Assembly (NCBI RefSeq): GCF_020216025.1
Contig: NZ_JAIWNC010000006.1
Location: forward strand, 62,001 to 126,000
Origin: Jidongwangia harbinensis
GTDB taxonomy: Bacteria > Actinomycetota > Actinomycetes > Mycobacteriales > Micromonosporaceae
Length of the DNA: 64,000 nt
Direction: 5' to 3'
Shown in pieces: positions 34,315-43,709 of the stretch. Positions within the stretch are counted from its first letter, which is position 1; each line of letters opens with the position of its first letter. The translations under genes and the position numbers were made by a program. The notes beneath the pieces are model-generated. The model was not told the origin of the DNA and did not search any database. It worked only from the letters and a program-made list of their open reading frames with translations.

Positions 34315-34845
34315 ATGACGCGGAAGCGGGTGCTGGTGGTCGGGGCCGTCCTGGTCGCCGCGGCTCTCGGCGCGCCGGCCGCCGGGGTGCTCGGCCCCGG
34401 CGGGGTGCTCAAGCCCGGTCGCGTGTACACCGACGGCCCGGCGCCGGGCGGCCGGTCCGCACCCGAGGTGGAGGGACAGACCCCGGTCGTGCCGGTACCC
34501 GTGGTGCCGGCCCCGCCCGCCGCGCTGGCCGGCAACCCCGCCGCCGACGACGCCGTACCGCCCGGCCGCTCCGCGCCGGTGGTCACCCGGAGCGTGGCAC
34601 CGGGCGGCACCGGCGGCACGGCCGTGGTCACCCAGGTGCCGCCGGCGCCGCCCGTCCAGCCGACCCCGGAAGCACCCGGTCCACTCCCGAACGACCAGCC
34701 GGCCGAGACCCCGGCCACCGAGGGCGCCGCGGCCACGCCGCCCCGGGAGGCCCCCACGTTCCCGACCATCGCGCCCGACCCGGCCGACACCGGTCCGGCG
34801 GCACCGCAGATGCCGGAGGAAGAGATCGACCCGGCCGACCAGTGA
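34315..34845 (+). CDS. Exported Pro/Ala-rich protein, unknown function
   Basis: Not recognised. The 176-aa product has an N-terminal signal or anchor (RKRVLVVGAVLVAAALGAPA, residues 3-22). The remainder is low-complexity Pro, Ala, Thr and Val with acidic end EEEIDPADQ, likely an extended wall-spanning region. GGGAGTGGTGG lies before the ATG. It is 45 nt upstream of adnA on the same strand, but functional linkage is doubtful. Confidence 0.65.
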   Translation: MTRKRVLVVGAVLVAAALGAPAAGVLGPGGVLKPGRVYTDGPAPGGRSAPEVEGQTPVVPVPVVPAPPAALAGNPAADDAVPPGRSAPVVTRSVAPGGTGGTAVVTQVPPAPPVQPTPEAPGPLPNDQPAETPATEGAAATPPREAPTFPTIAPDPADTGPAAPQMPEEEIDPADQ

Positions 34846-34890
34846 CGGCGCCGCGAGCCGGCGTCGTACCCGCGTGGTGTCATTGACGTC

Positions 34891-37800
34891 GTGAGCATTC
34901 CGGTGACGTCCGCGGCCGTGCGCGGCCCGGCCTACCGTCTGGTCCGGCGCCGCCGGCCGGCGGTGGCCGCCCTGCGCGACGACCCCCTCCAGCGGTACGC
35001 GGTGGCGCACACCGACGGTCCGCTGCTGGTCGTCGGCGGACCGGGCACCGGCAAGACCACCGTGCTGGTGGAGGCGGTGGCGGCGCGCATCGCGTCCGGT
35101 GTCGACCCGGAACGCATCCTGGTGCTCACGTTCGGCCGCCGCGGAGCCGCCGCGCTCCGCGACCGCATCGAGGCGCGGATCGCCGGTGACCCCGGCCGCA
35201 TCGTGCACGAGCCGCTGGTCCGCACGTTCCACGCCTATGCGTTCGGGCTGCTGCGCCGGGCCGCCGCCGAGCGCGGGGAACCGTCCCCGCGCCTGCTCAC
35301 CGGCCCCGAACAGGACCTGGTCATCCGCGAGCTGCTCGCGGTCGTCGGCGACGCCGAGGCCGACGACCCGATCGGCTGGCCGGCCGCGTTGCGCCCGGCG
35401 CTGCCCACCCGCGCCTTCGCCCAGCAGCTGCGCGACCTGATGCAGCGCGCCGCCGAGCGCGGGGTCGGCCCGGTCGAGCTGGCCCGCCTCGGTGAACGCC
35501 TGGGCCGCGACGACTGGCCGGCCGCCGCCCGCTTCCTCCGGGAGTACGTCGCCGTGCTCGCGCTGCGCGACGCCACCACCCGCGGTTCCACCGCCTACGA
35601 CCCGGCCGAGTTGGTCCGCGCCGCCTCCGGCCTGCTCGCCGACGACCCCGCCCTGCTGGAGGCCGAGCGGCGCCGGCTGGAGTACGTCTACGTCGACGAG
35701 CTGGCCGACACCGACCCGGCCCAGGTGGAACTGCTGTCGCTGGTGGCGTCCGGGGGCAAACCGCTGGTCGCGTTCGGTGATCCCGACTCCTCGGTGTACG
35801 GCTTCCGCGGCGCCGACCCCGACGCGGTGCCGAACTTCCCGCTCCGGTTCCGGACGGCATCGGGGGCGCTGGCCGAGACCGTGACGCTGCACACCAGCTA
35901 CCGCGCCGAGCCCACCCTGCTGGCGGCGACCGGCCGGGTGGCGCGGCGGATGCGCGGCCCGGTCACGCACCGGGCACTGCATCCGCCGCCTCCGGAGGCC
36001 GTCCCGGACGGCGAGTCCGCGCGCCTCGCGGAGGCCGTCCCCGATGGCGAGTCCGCGCGCCTCGCGGAGGTCGTCCCTGACGGCGAGTCCGCGCGCGTCG
36101 CGGCGGCGGTGCCGGGCGGGGCGCTGGTGCGCACGTTCCGCTCCGCGACCAGCGAGAGCGCCTACGTGGCGCACGTGCTCCGCGAGGCCCACCTGCTGCA
36201 CGGCGTGCCCTGGTCCCGGATGGCCGTCCTGCTCCGGTCCACCTCGCTGCAGCTGCCGTCGTTGCAGCGTGCGCTCGCCGCCGCCGGCGTGCCCACGGTG
36301 ACCCATGCCGAGGATCTGCCGCTGCACCTGCAGCCGGCCGTCGCACCGTTCCTGCTGCTGCTGAGGTGCGCGCTGGAACCGGACACGCTCGACGAGGAGG
36401 CGGCCGTCGCGCTGCTGCACTCGCCGCTGGGCCGGGCGGACCCGCTGGCCGAGCGGCGGCTGCGGCAGGGACTGCGGGCGCTGGCGCTGGCCGCCGGTGA
36501 CCGCCGGCCGTCCGGCGAGCTGCTCCTCGACGCGCTGCGCGACCCGGCCGGACTCGACATGGTGGAGCGCCGCTGGGCGCTGCCCGCGCAGACCGTCGCC
36601 CGGCTGATCGCCACCGCGCGGGAGGCCGCCGCGGCGCCGGGCGCCACCGCCGAACAGGTGTTGTGGACGGTGTGGCGGGCCAGCGGCCTGGCCGACCGGT
36701 GGTATTCGCTGAGCACCCGCGGAGCGCCGGTCGAACCGGGCGGCGAGGGCGGCCGGGCGCGGCAGTGGCGGGCCGAGGCCGCCGACCGGGATCTGGACGC
36801 GATGGTGGTGCTGTTCGACGCGGCGGCACGTTTCGTGGACCGGCTGCCCGGCGCGCGCACCGAGGTGTTCCTGGACCACGTCCTCGGCCAGGACCTGCCG
36901 GCCGACTCGATCGCGCCCAGCGCCGACCGGGGCGAGGCGGTGCGGCTGCTCACCGCGCACGCGGCGAAGGGCCTGGAGTGGGACGTGGTGGTGCTGGCCG
37001 GCGTGCAGGAGGGCATCTGGCCCGACCTGCGGTTGCGCGGCAGCCTGCTGGGTTCCGAACGCCTGGTCGACTACCTCGCGGGCCGCGCGGCGTCCGGGGC
37101 GGCGGCGGTGGTGGGCCAGACGTCGGCGCTGCTGGACGAGGAACGGCGGCTGTTCTATGTGGCGGCGACCCGGGCCCGCCGGCGCCTGGTGGTCACGGCG
37201 GTCGCGTCGGCCGGGGTGGGCGGTTCGGACGGCGAGGAGCAGCCGAGCCGCTTCCTGACCGAGCTGGCGATGCCGGACCGCGGCCCCGCCGACCCACCGC
37301 CGGACGACACCCCGCCGGAGCCGGACGACACCCCGCCGGACGACATCCCGCCGGAGCCGGATGGCACGCCGCCGAGCCTGCCGGACGACGGGTCGCCGGA
37401 GCCGGATGGCACGCCGCCGGATGACGGGTCGCCGGGGCCGGACGAGCGGTCTGCGGCCGGCATCCCCGCGCAGCCCGACGGTGGCCCGCCGGGAGACGGC
37501 CCGGCGACGGAGCCGCCCCCGGCCGCCGACGAGGACCCGGACGGGGAGCTGGAGGCCGGACGGCCGCCGCGGGCGTTGACGCTGGCCGCCCTCGTGGCCG
37601 AACTCCGTACCGCGGTGGTGGACCCGCACGCCACCCCGGCCCGGCGGCACGCCGCGGCCGCGGAACTCGCCCGGCTGGCCGCGACCGGCGTGCCGGGCGC
37701 CCATCCGGACGAGTGGTGGGGGTTGCGCCTGCTCTCCGACGACCGGCCGCTGGTCGACGAGGGCGAGCCGGTCAAGGTCACGCCGTCCGCCATGGACAGC

Positions 37801-38547
37801 GCACTGCGGTGCAGTCTGCGCTGGCTGCTCGAACGGCACGGCGGTGCGGCACCGGCCGGCCCCGCGCAGGGCGTCGGCAACCTGGTGCACGCGGCCGCGA
37901 TGCTGGCCGAGGACGCCAACGCCGACCGGGAACGCCTGGTCGAGTACGTCTCGGCCCGCTTCGACGCGATCGAGCTGGCCGCGCGCTGGCTGGCCGGGCC
38001 GGAACAGGAGCGGGCTCAGGCCATGGTGGACAAGCTGCTCCGCTGGCTGGCCCGCAACCCACGCCGGCTGCTCGCCATCGAGCACGAGTTCACGGTACGG
38101 CTGGACGACCCGGCCCGGCCGATCCAGCTCACCGGCCGGGTCGACCGGCTGGAGGTGGACGAGGACGGCCGGCTCGTCGTCATCGACCTGAAGACCGGCA
38201 AGTCCACCGCGGTGACCGCGTCCGACGTGGCGGACCACGCGCAGCTTGCGGGCTACCAGGCGGCGGTGGACGCGGGGGCGTTCGCGGACTTCGGCACGGA
38301 GAGTGGCGGCGCCGCGCTGGTGCAGCTGGGCCCGACCAAGGAGGCCCGCGAGCAGATGCAGCTGCCGCTGGCCGAGGCCGAGGACCCGGGCTGGGCGTAC
38401 GCCATGGTCCGGCGTACCGCGGACACCATGGCGGCGGCTACCTTCTCCGCCGTGGCCAACGCGAAGTGCCGGGTCTGCCCGGTGTCCACCAGCTGCCCGG
38501 TGTCCGGCAAGGGCCGGCAGGTCGTGGAACCGGACGGTGCGGCTTGA
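34891..38547 (+). CDS. adnA: AdnA-like helicase-nuclease subunit with Fe-S staple
   Basis: Subunit of the actinobacterial AdnAB double-strand-break resection machine. 1218 aa. UvrD-type motor: Walker A GGPGTGKTT (about residues 50-58), motif II as VDELADTDP instead of the common DExQD, and AHAAKGLEWD. The C-terminal RecB-type nuclease shows GRVDRLEV and VIDLKTGKS (about 1091-1102). C974, C1193, C1196 and C1202 form the four-Cys iron-sulphur staple of AddB-like nucleases. Odd features are three 12-residue repeats at 369-404 and a ~95-residue Pro/Asp-rich linker (about 798-893) between motor and nuclease. Its length is above my recollection of mycobacterial AdnA (~1045). It overlaps adnB by 4 bp. 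Confidence 0.9.
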   Translation: MSIPVTSAAVRGPAYRLVRRRRPAVAALRDDPLQRYAVAHTDGPLLVVGGPGTGKTTVLVEAVAARIASGVDPERILVLTFGRRGAAALRDRIEARIAGDPGRIVHEPLVRTFHAYAFGLLRRAAAERGEPSPRLLTGPEQDLVIRELLAVVGDAEADDPIGWPAALRPALPTRAFAQQLRDLMQRAAERGVGPVELARLGERLGRDDWPAAARFLREYVAVLALRDATTRGSTAYDPAELVRAASGLLADDPALLEAERRRLEYVYVDELADTDPAQVELLSLVASGGKPLVAFGDPDSSVYGFRGADPDAVPNFPLRFRTASGALAETVTLHTSYRAEPTLLAATGRVARRMRGPVTHRALHPPPPEAVPDGESARLAEAVPDGESARLAEVVPDGESARVAAAVPGGALVRTFRSATSESAYVAHVLREAHLLHGVPWSRMAVLLRSTSLQLPSLQRALAAAGVPTVTHAEDLPLHLQPAVAPFLLLLRCALEPDTLDEEAAVALLHSPLGRADPLAERRLRQGLRALALAAGDRRPSGELLLDALRDPAGLDMVERRWALPAQTVARLIATAREAAAAPGATAEQVLWTVWRASGLADRWYSLSTRGAPVEPGGEGGRARQWRAEAADRDLDAMVVLFDAAARFVDRLPGARTEVFLDHVLGQDLPADSIAPSADRGEAVRLLTAHAAKGLEWDVVVLAGVQEGIWPDLRLRGSLLGSERLVDYLAGRAASGAAAVVGQTSALLDEERRLFYVAATRARRRLVVTAVASAGVGGSDGEEQPSRFLTELAMPDRGPADPPPDDTPPEPDDTPPDDIPPEPDGTPPSLPDDGSPEPDGTPPDDGSPGPDERSAAGIPAQPDGGPPGDGPATEPPPAADEDPDGELEAGRPPRALTLAALVAELRTAVVDPHATPARRHAAAAELARLAATGVPGAHPDEWWGLRLLSDDRPLVDEGEPVKVTPSAMDSALRCSLRWLLERHGGAAPAGPAQGVGNLVHAAAMLAEDANADRERLVEYVSARFDAIELAARWLAGPEQERAQAMVDKLLRWLARNPRRLLAIEHEFTVRLDDPARPIQLTGRVDRLEVDEDGRLVVIDLKTGKSTAVTASDVADHAQLAGYQAAVDAGAFADFGTESGGAALVQLGPTKEAREQMQLPLAEAEDPGWAYAMVRRTADTMAAATFSAVANAKCRVCPVSTSCPVSGKGRQVVEPDGAA
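35995..36102 (+). repeat. Three 36-bp in-frame repeats inside adnA
   Basis: Copies at 35995, 36031 and 36067 encode E-(A/V)-V-P-D-G-E-S-A-R-(L/V)-A. Nucleotide identity is high, so the expansion looks recent. It lies between motor motifs, in a surface loop by inference. Confidence 0.85.
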
Positions 38548-41500
38548 CCCAGCCCAGCCTGTTCGCGGAACCCGCCGCGAACCGTCGTCCGCGTGCCGAC
38601 GCCGGGCCCCGCTACACGCCGCTCGAACTGGGCCGGCTGCTGCGGCTGCACGCGCCCACCCCGGAGCAGACCGCGATCATCGCGGCGCCGGTGGAACCGG
38701 TCCTGGTGGTGGCCGGTGCCGGGTCCGGCAAGACCGAGACGATGGCGTCGCGGGTGGTCTGGCTGGTCGCCAACGGGTACGCCCACCCGGACGAGATCCT
38801 CGGCCTGACGTTCACCCGCAAGGCGGCCGGCGAGCTGGCGCACCGGGTCCGTACCCGGCTCGGGCAGCTGGTCCGGCGGCTGGGCCGGGACGAGGCGTTC
38901 GCCGGGGAGCCGACGGTGGCCACGTACCACTCCTACGCCGCGCGGGTGGTCACCGAGCACGGCCTGCGTGCCGGGTACGAACCGTCCGCGCGCCTGCTCA
39001 CCGAGGCGGCCCGCTGGCAGATCGTGGACTCGTTGGTGCGCTCGTACACCGGGGAGATGACCGGCCTGAACCGGGCGCCGACCACCGTCACCGACGACGT
39101 GCTGGCCCTCGCCGGTGAACTCGCCGAACACCTGGTGACGCCGGACGACCTGGCCGCCTGGACCGGGCGGTTCTTCGCCGAGGTGCAGTCGCTGCCGGGC
39201 CGGGCGTACGCCGACGTCACCGACGTGCTGCAGCGCCAGCAGCACCGGCTCACCCTGCTGCCCCTGATCCGGCTGTACGCGCAGCGCAAGCTCGACCTGG
39301 AGGCGATGGACTTCGGCGACCAGATGGCCCGCGCCGCCCGGGTCGCCCGGGACCATCCGGAGGTCGGCGCGATCGAGCGCGGCCGGTTCAAGGTGGTGCT
39401 GCTGGACGAGTACCAGGACACCAGCCACGCCCAGGTGGTGATGCTGAACGCGCTGTTCGGCGGCGGTCACCCGGTGACCGCGGTGGGCGACCCGTGCCAG
39501 TCCATCTACGGGTGGCGCGGCGCGTCGGCGGGCACACTGGAGCGGTTCCCCACCGAGTTCACCGGCCCGGGCGGCCGGGCGGCCTGGGTGCTGAACCTGA
39601 CCCGCAGCTGGCGCAACCGGCCGGAGATCCTGCGTGTCGCGAACGCGCTGTCCGCCCCGCTGCGCACGGCCGGCGCCCGGGTGGCCGAACTGGTGCCGGC
39701 GCAGCGGGTCGCGTCCGCGGTCGGCGGGCGCACGGTGACCTGCGCGTTGCTGCCGACGTACGCGGACGAGGCCGGCTGGATCGCCGACTCCATGCTCACC
39801 GCCTGGCGGCTGGCGGCCGGCCTGCCGGACGCGCCGGCCACCGAGATCCCGCTGGACAAGCGCCCGACCAGCGCGGTGCTGGTCCGGGTGCGCAGCCAGA
39901 TCCCGGCGATCGAGGAGGCGCTGCGGGCCCGCGGCCTGCCGGTCGAGGTGGTCGGCCTGGGTGGCCTGCTGGACACCCCGGAGGTACGCGACGTGGTGTG
40001 CACGCTGCGGGTGTTGGCCGACCCGACCGACGGCGCGGCGCTGCTGCGGCTGCTGACCGGGGCACGCTGGCGGATCGGGCCGCGGGACCTGGTGGCGCTG
40101 CACCGGCGGGCCCGGGGGATCGCCGCCACCCGGGCGGCCGCCACCCACCAGGCCCGCGGCACCGGGCCGGAGGAGGTGGTCGCGGACCGGCTGGACGACG
40201 CCACCCTGGTCGAGGCGATGGCCGACCTGGGCGCGCCGCAGCAGTACTCGGCCGAGGGGTACGCGCGGCTGCGGGCGTACGCCCGGGAGATGGCGGAACT
40301 CCGGCTGCGCCTGGACCAGCCGCTGCCCGACCTGGTGGCGGACATCGAACGCACCATCGGCCTGGACGTCGAGGTGGCGGTGCGCGGCTGGGGCGCGGGC
40401 GACGCCGGCCTGGCCCGCGGTCACCTGGACGCGCTGGGTGACGTGGCGGCCCGCTACGCCGGCGAGACCGACGGCGGCACGCTGGCCGGGTTCCTCGCCT
40501 TCCTGTCCGCGGCCGAGGAGGAGGAACGCGGGCTGGAACCGGGCCAGGTGGACGTGGTCGAGGGCGCGGTGCAGGTGCTGACCGCGCACGCGGCGAAGGG
40601 CCTGGAGTGGGACGTGGTCTCGGTGGCCGGGCTGTGCCGGGGGGTGTGGCCGGGACAGGTGCGGTCGTCCGACCATTACCTGAAGGGGCTGGGCGTGCTG
40701 CCGTTCCCGTTGCGCGGCGACGCCGACGGGCTGCCGGAGCTGGACCTGTCCGGTGCGGCGGACCAGAAGGACGTCGCGGCGGCGGTGACCGCGTTCGGCC
40801 GGGCCTGGCGGGAGCACGACGAGCGGGAGGAGCGCCGGCTGGCGTACGTGGCGGTGACCCGGCCCCGCCGGTTGCTGCTCTGCTCCGGCTACTGGTGGGG
40901 CGACGGGGTGAAACGGCCGCGCGGCCCGTCGCCGTTCCTCGAGGAGATCCGGGCGACCTGCGCCGACGGTGCCGGGGTGGTGGACGTGTGGACGCCGGAG
41001 CCGGCGGCGGACGCCACCAACCCGAGCGCCGAGCTGGTGGCCACCGCGGAATGGCCGGCCGACCCGCTGGGCGCCCGCCGCCCGGCCATGGCGGCGGCGG
41101 CCGATCTGATCCGCCGCATGATCGCCAGCCCCGATCCGGAGGCGGCGGCGTCGTTCGCCGACCTGGCGGAGAGCGATCCCGAGGTGGGCGCGGAAGCGGG
41201 CCGGGCCGCCGATCTCGTCGGCCTGCCCGAGGAACCGGACGATCCGGACATCGCCCGGTGGCGGCGGGAGGCGACCCTGCTGCTGGCGGAGCGCGCCGAA
41301 CGGGCCCAGCGGGACGGGCCGATCGAGGTGGCCGTACCCGCGCATCTCTCGGTCTCGCAGCTGGTCGTGCTGCGCCGCGACCCGCAGGCGCTGGCCCGCT
41401 CGCTGCGCCGGCCGCTGCCGCAGCGCCCGGCGCCGCAGGCCCGCCGGGGCACCGCCTTCCACGCCTGGCTGGAGCAGCGGTTCGGGTCGGCGCGACTGCT

Positions 41501-41945
41501 GGACGTCGACGAGTTGCCCGGCGCGGCCGACGACGACGCCGCGGCCGACGACGACCTGGCGGCGCTGCAGGAGGCGTTCCTGGCCGGCGAGTGGGCGCAG
41601 CGGGTGCCGGTCGAGGTGGAGGTGCCGTTCGCCACCACGATCGCCGGGGTGGTGGTGCGGGGCCGGATGGACGCGGTGTACGCCGACCCGGGCGGCCGGT
41701 TCGACGTCATCGACTGGAAGACCGGACACCGGCCGACGTCGGCGGCGGACGGGGCGGCGGCGGTGGTGCAGCTGTCCGCGTACCGGATCGCCTGGGCCTC
41801 GCTCGCCGGGGTGCCGGTGTCGCAGGTGCGGGCCGGTTTCCACTTCGTCCGGGACGGGGTGACCGCCCGGCCGGCCGATCTGCTGGACGCGGCCGCGCTG
41901 GCCGCCCTGCTGGAGGATCTGCCGGAGCTCGACGGTCCCGGATAG
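38544..41945 (+). CDS. adnB: AdnB-like helicase-nuclease subunit
   Basis: Second AdnAB subunit, 1133 aa, with complete SF1 motor motifs: Walker A VAGAGSGKTETM (about residues 55-66), motif II LLDEYQDTSHAQ, motif III GDPCQSIYGWRG and motif V/VI near AHAAKGLEWD and YVAVTRPRR. The nuclease near the C-terminus has VRGRMDAVYAD and VIDWKTGHRP (about 1055). In mycobacteria AdnB is the leading motor, which fits the better-preserved motor here. The likely start is TTG at 38544, sharing TTGA with the adnA stop; no ATG or GTG with a site exists nearby in frame. Works with the SSB/RecA recombination system. Confidence 0.9.
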   Translation: MTQPSLFAEPAANRRPRADAGPRYTPLELGRLLRLHAPTPEQTAIIAAPVEPVLVVAGAGSGKTETMASRVVWLVANGYAHPDEILGLTFTRKAAGELAHRVRTRLGQLVRRLGRDEAFAGEPTVATYHSYAARVVTEHGLRAGYEPSARLLTEAARWQIVDSLVRSYTGEMTGLNRAPTTVTDDVLALAGELAEHLVTPDDLAAWTGRFFAEVQSLPGRAYADVTDVLQRQQHRLTLLPLIRLYAQRKLDLEAMDFGDQMARAARVARDHPEVGAIERGRFKVVLLDEYQDTSHAQVVMLNALFGGGHPVTAVGDPCQSIYGWRGASAGTLERFPTEFTGPGGRAAWVLNLTRSWRNRPEILRVANALSAPLRTAGARVAELVPAQRVASAVGGRTVTCALLPTYADEAGWIADSMLTAWRLAAGLPDAPATEIPLDKRPTSAVLVRVRSQIPAIEEALRARGLPVEVVGLGGLLDTPEVRDVVCTLRVLADPTDGAALLRLLTGARWRIGPRDLVALHRRARGIAATRAAATHQARGTGPEEVVADRLDDATLVEAMADLGAPQQYSAEGYARLRAYAREMAELRLRLDQPLPDLVADIERTIGLDVEVAVRGWGAGDAGLARGHLDALGDVAARYAGETDGGTLAGFLAFLSAAEEEERGLEPGQVDVVEGAVQVLTAHAAKGLEWDVVSVAGLCRGVWPGQVRSSDHYLKGLGVLPFPLRGDADGLPELDLSGAADQKDVAAAVTAFGRAWREHDEREERRLAYVAVTRPRRLLLCSGYWWGDGVKRPRGPSPFLEEIRATCADGAGVVDVWTPEPAADATNPSAELVATAEWPADPLGARRPAMAAAADLIRRMIASPDPEAAASFADLAESDPEVGAEAGRAADLVGLPEEPDDPDIARWRREATLLLAERAERAQRDGPIEVAVPAHLSVSQLVVLRRDPQALARSLRRPLPQRPAPQARRGTAFHAWLEQRFGSARLLDVDELPGAADDDAAADDDLAALQEAFLAGEWAQRVPVEVEVPFATTIAGVVVRGRMDAVYADPGGRFDVIDWKTGHRPTSAADGAAAVVQLSAYRIAWASLAGVPVSQVRAGFHFVRDGVTARPADLLDAAALAALLEDLPELDGPG

Positions 41946-41981
41946 GGACGCGGTCCCGGCCGGGGGACGCCCGCTCCGCAC

Positions 41982-43016
41982 TCAACCGCCGAGGGCCCGG
42001 GAACCATCCACCACGCCGGCCGCCACGGTCAGCGTTCCGGCCGCGGTGTCGAGCGTCGCCCGCGTGCCGAACGGCACCGTCAACTGCCCGTTGCCGTGCC
42101 CGATCCGCAGTCCGCCGAGCACCGGCACCCCTAGGTCGCCGAGCCGGTCCTGCACGGCCTGCGCCGCGGTCCACTGCCCGGCGGTGCCGGTGGCGTTGGT
42201 GAACTGGCCGACCGCCACCCCGGCGAGGTGCTTCAGGATGCCGGCGCGGCGCAGGTGGGTCAGCATCCGGTCGTAGCTGTACGGCGCCTCGTCGACGTCC
42301 TCGAAGACCAGGATCGCCCCGCGCAGGTTCGGCAGGTCCGGGGTGCCGATGCTGGCCTGCAGCATGGTCAGGTTGCCGCCCAGCAGGGTTCCGGTGGCGG
42401 TGCCGGGCACCTCCACCGCGGCGCTCGGCTCGGCCGGGTCCCGGGTGAGCACGATCGGTGCCGTGGTCGTCAGCGCCGAGCGCAGCGACTCGATCTCCAC
42501 CGGGCCGGTGCGCGCGTCGGTCCAGTTCACCATCGGGCCGTAGAAGCTGACCAGCCGGGCGCCACGCCAGAGCCGGCCGATCAGCGGGGTGAGGTCGCTG
42601 AACCCGACGAACACGCGCGGATCGCGGCGTACCGCGGCCAGGTCGAGTCCGTCCAGGATGCGCTGGGTGCCGTATCCGCCGCGGGCCGCGAAGACGCCCC
42701 GGACGCCCGGGTCGGTGAACGCCGCGTTCAGGTCGGCGAGGCGGGCCTCGTCGGTGCCGGCCAGGTAGCCGTACCGGTCGTAGAGGTGCGCGCCGCGCTC
42801 CACGACCAGGCCGAAGCTTTCCAGGATCGCGATGCCGCGGTCCAGCCGTGCGTCCGGCACGCCGGCCGGCGCCACGACCCGGACCCGGTCACCGGGACGC
42901 AGCGCGGGTGGCCGGACCGCCTTGCGGGTGGGGGCGGCCACCGCGGAGGTGCCGGCCAGTGGGGCGGCGGTGCCGGCCACCGCGGCGCCGATCAACGTGC
43001 GGCGGGTGAGGGTCAT
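41982..43016 (-). CDS. Tat-exported LD-carboxypeptidase (S66 family)
   Basis: Murein tetrapeptide LD-carboxypeptidase-like enzyme, 344 aa, removing the terminal D-alanine during wall recycling or turnover. Signal: TRRTLIGAAVAG (twin arginine, residues 4-15), likely cleavage near AVAAP. S66 catalytic parts: Ser in VFVGFSDLTPL, Glu in VFEDVDEAPYSYDRML and His in IGHGNGQLTVPFG. The export signal is notable because well-known LdcA enzymes are cytoplasmic. ATG at 43016 is chosen because it begins the signal peptide. Confidence 0.88.
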   Translation of the reverse strand: MTLTRRTLIGAAVAGTAAPLAGTSAVAAPTRKAVRPPALRPGDRVRVVAPAGVPDARLDRGIAILESFGLVVERGAHLYDRYGYLAGTDEARLADLNAAFTDPGVRGVFAARGGYGTQRILDGLDLAAVRRDPRVFVGFSDLTPLIGRLWRGARLVSFYGPMVNWTDARTGPVEIESLRSALTTTAPIVLTRDPAEPSAAVEVPGTATGTLLGGNLTMLQASIGTPDLPNLRGAILVFEDVDEAPYSYDRMLTHLRRAGILKHLAGVAVGQFTNATGTAGQWTAAQAVQDRLGDLGVPVLGGLRIGHGNGQLTVPFGTRATLDTAAGTLTVAAGVVDGSRALGG

Positions 43017-43068
43017 TCCGGGAGACTTCCCGGGCCCGGGTACGCCAGTCAAGGACATCGATCTGTGC

Positions 43069-43086
43069 GGTGCGTGATCACGCACC
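43069..43086. other. 18-bp perfect palindrome at a stop codon
   Basis: GGTGCGTGATCACGCACC is fully two-fold symmetric and includes the stop codon of the next minus-strand gene (43078-43080). It may be a terminator stem (nine-base arms, no loop) or a protein site in front of the carboxypeptidase gene. Confidence 0.4.
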
Positions 43087-43485
43087 GGCCGCGGTGAGCA
43101 GATGCAGCAGGGCGGCCGCGTACGCCTCTTCGGCGGTGGGCGCGGTGAACGTGTGGTCCGCGCCGAGCAGGTGGGTGTCCACCGCGTAGCCGGCCGCGGC
43201 CCGGTGCAGGGTCCGGAACGTGCCGCCGAGCAGCTCCCGTAACTGCTCCTCGCGCGGCAGCCACAGTGCCTCGTCGAGTTCCACGTCGTCGAGGGCCCAC
43301 TCGGTGGTGCCGTTGAATCCGATCACCTGGCCCTCGGGCACGGTGTAGACCTCGATCGTCATGTTACTGAGGACGAAGACCTCGTCGTCGAGGTCCCGAT
43401 CGGGGATCGCGAACCGGTCACCGGGCGTTGGCTTCCAGGTCAGTCCGGCTTCCCGAAGTTGTTGCGCCACATGCACGCCGATCAC
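43078..43485 (-). CDS. Conserved-looking actinobacterial hypothetical protein
   Basis: Function unknown. The 135-aa product contains [33 protein letters not shown] and [17 protein letters not shown], sequence I recall from actinobacterial genes sometimes mislabelled as pilus assembly CpaE; there is no ATPase motif to support that label. Excellent site GGAGGAGGG seven bases before the GTG start. Same strand as the LD-carboxypeptidase gene 61 nt downstream. Confidence 0.72.
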   Translation of the reverse strand: MIGVHVAQQLREAGLTWKPTPGDRFAIPDRDLDDEVFVLSNMTIEVYTVPEGQVIGFNGTTEWALDDVELDEALWLPREEQLRELLGGTFRTLHRAAAGYAVDTHLLGADHTFTAPTAEEAYAAALLHLLTAAGA

Positions 43486-43507
43486 CGATCGCCCTCCTCC
43501 GTCGTGC

Positions 43508-43513
43508 TAGGCT
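43508..43513 (+). promoter_or_regulatory. Possible -10 box TAGGCT ahead of the cold-shock leader
   Basis: TAGGCT would start a transcript near 43520 that runs straight into the hairpin terminator at 43549. Promoter call is weak. Confidence 0.3.
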
Positions 43514-43548
43514 CCGTTGCGTTGTCAGTTTGGTTCCCAAGTACTCAG

Positions 43549-43584
43549 GAGCGCCTGTGGGGGATTCTGCCCCAGGCGCTCTTT
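43549..43584 (+). terminator. Intrinsic terminator inside the cold-shock gene leader
   Basis: GAGCGCC and GGCGCTC arms, with inner TGGGG/CCCCA pairing, followed by TTT. It points to the + strand, although the nearest upstream + gene ends 1.6 kb away. Either ends a short leader/small RNA or attenuates the cold-shock gene. Confidence 0.6.
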
Positions 43585-43671
43585 GTCGTAACCCGGGTGT
43601 TTCCGGTACGGGCGATCAGTACGACAGCACGAGACTCGCGAATTGCGGGTCTTACCACCTCGTTTCCGGCC

Positions 43672-43677
43672 ATAATG
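43672..43677 (+). promoter_or_regulatory. -10-like CATAAT before the cold-shock gene
   Basis: CATAAT, 33 nt before the ATG; matches five of six consensus bases. No clear -35. Would give a short leader downstream of the terminator above. Confidence 0.4.
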
Positions 43678-43709
43678 GCCGGGGGCGATCGACCGTCGAG
43701 GAGACGAGC

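Noticed and set aside
35995..36102. Regular 36-bp repeats as a possible CRISPR array
   Set aside because: The copies are directly adjacent with no spacers, in frame, and inside the adnA coding region.
34300..38238. 1312-codon minus-strand frame opposite adnA
   Set aside because: Antisense shadow typical of GC-rich DNA; adnA has intact helicase and nuclease motifs in the other direction.
43078..43485. Pilus assembly protein CpaE label
   Set aside because: No receiver or ATPase motif is visible; left as hypothetical.
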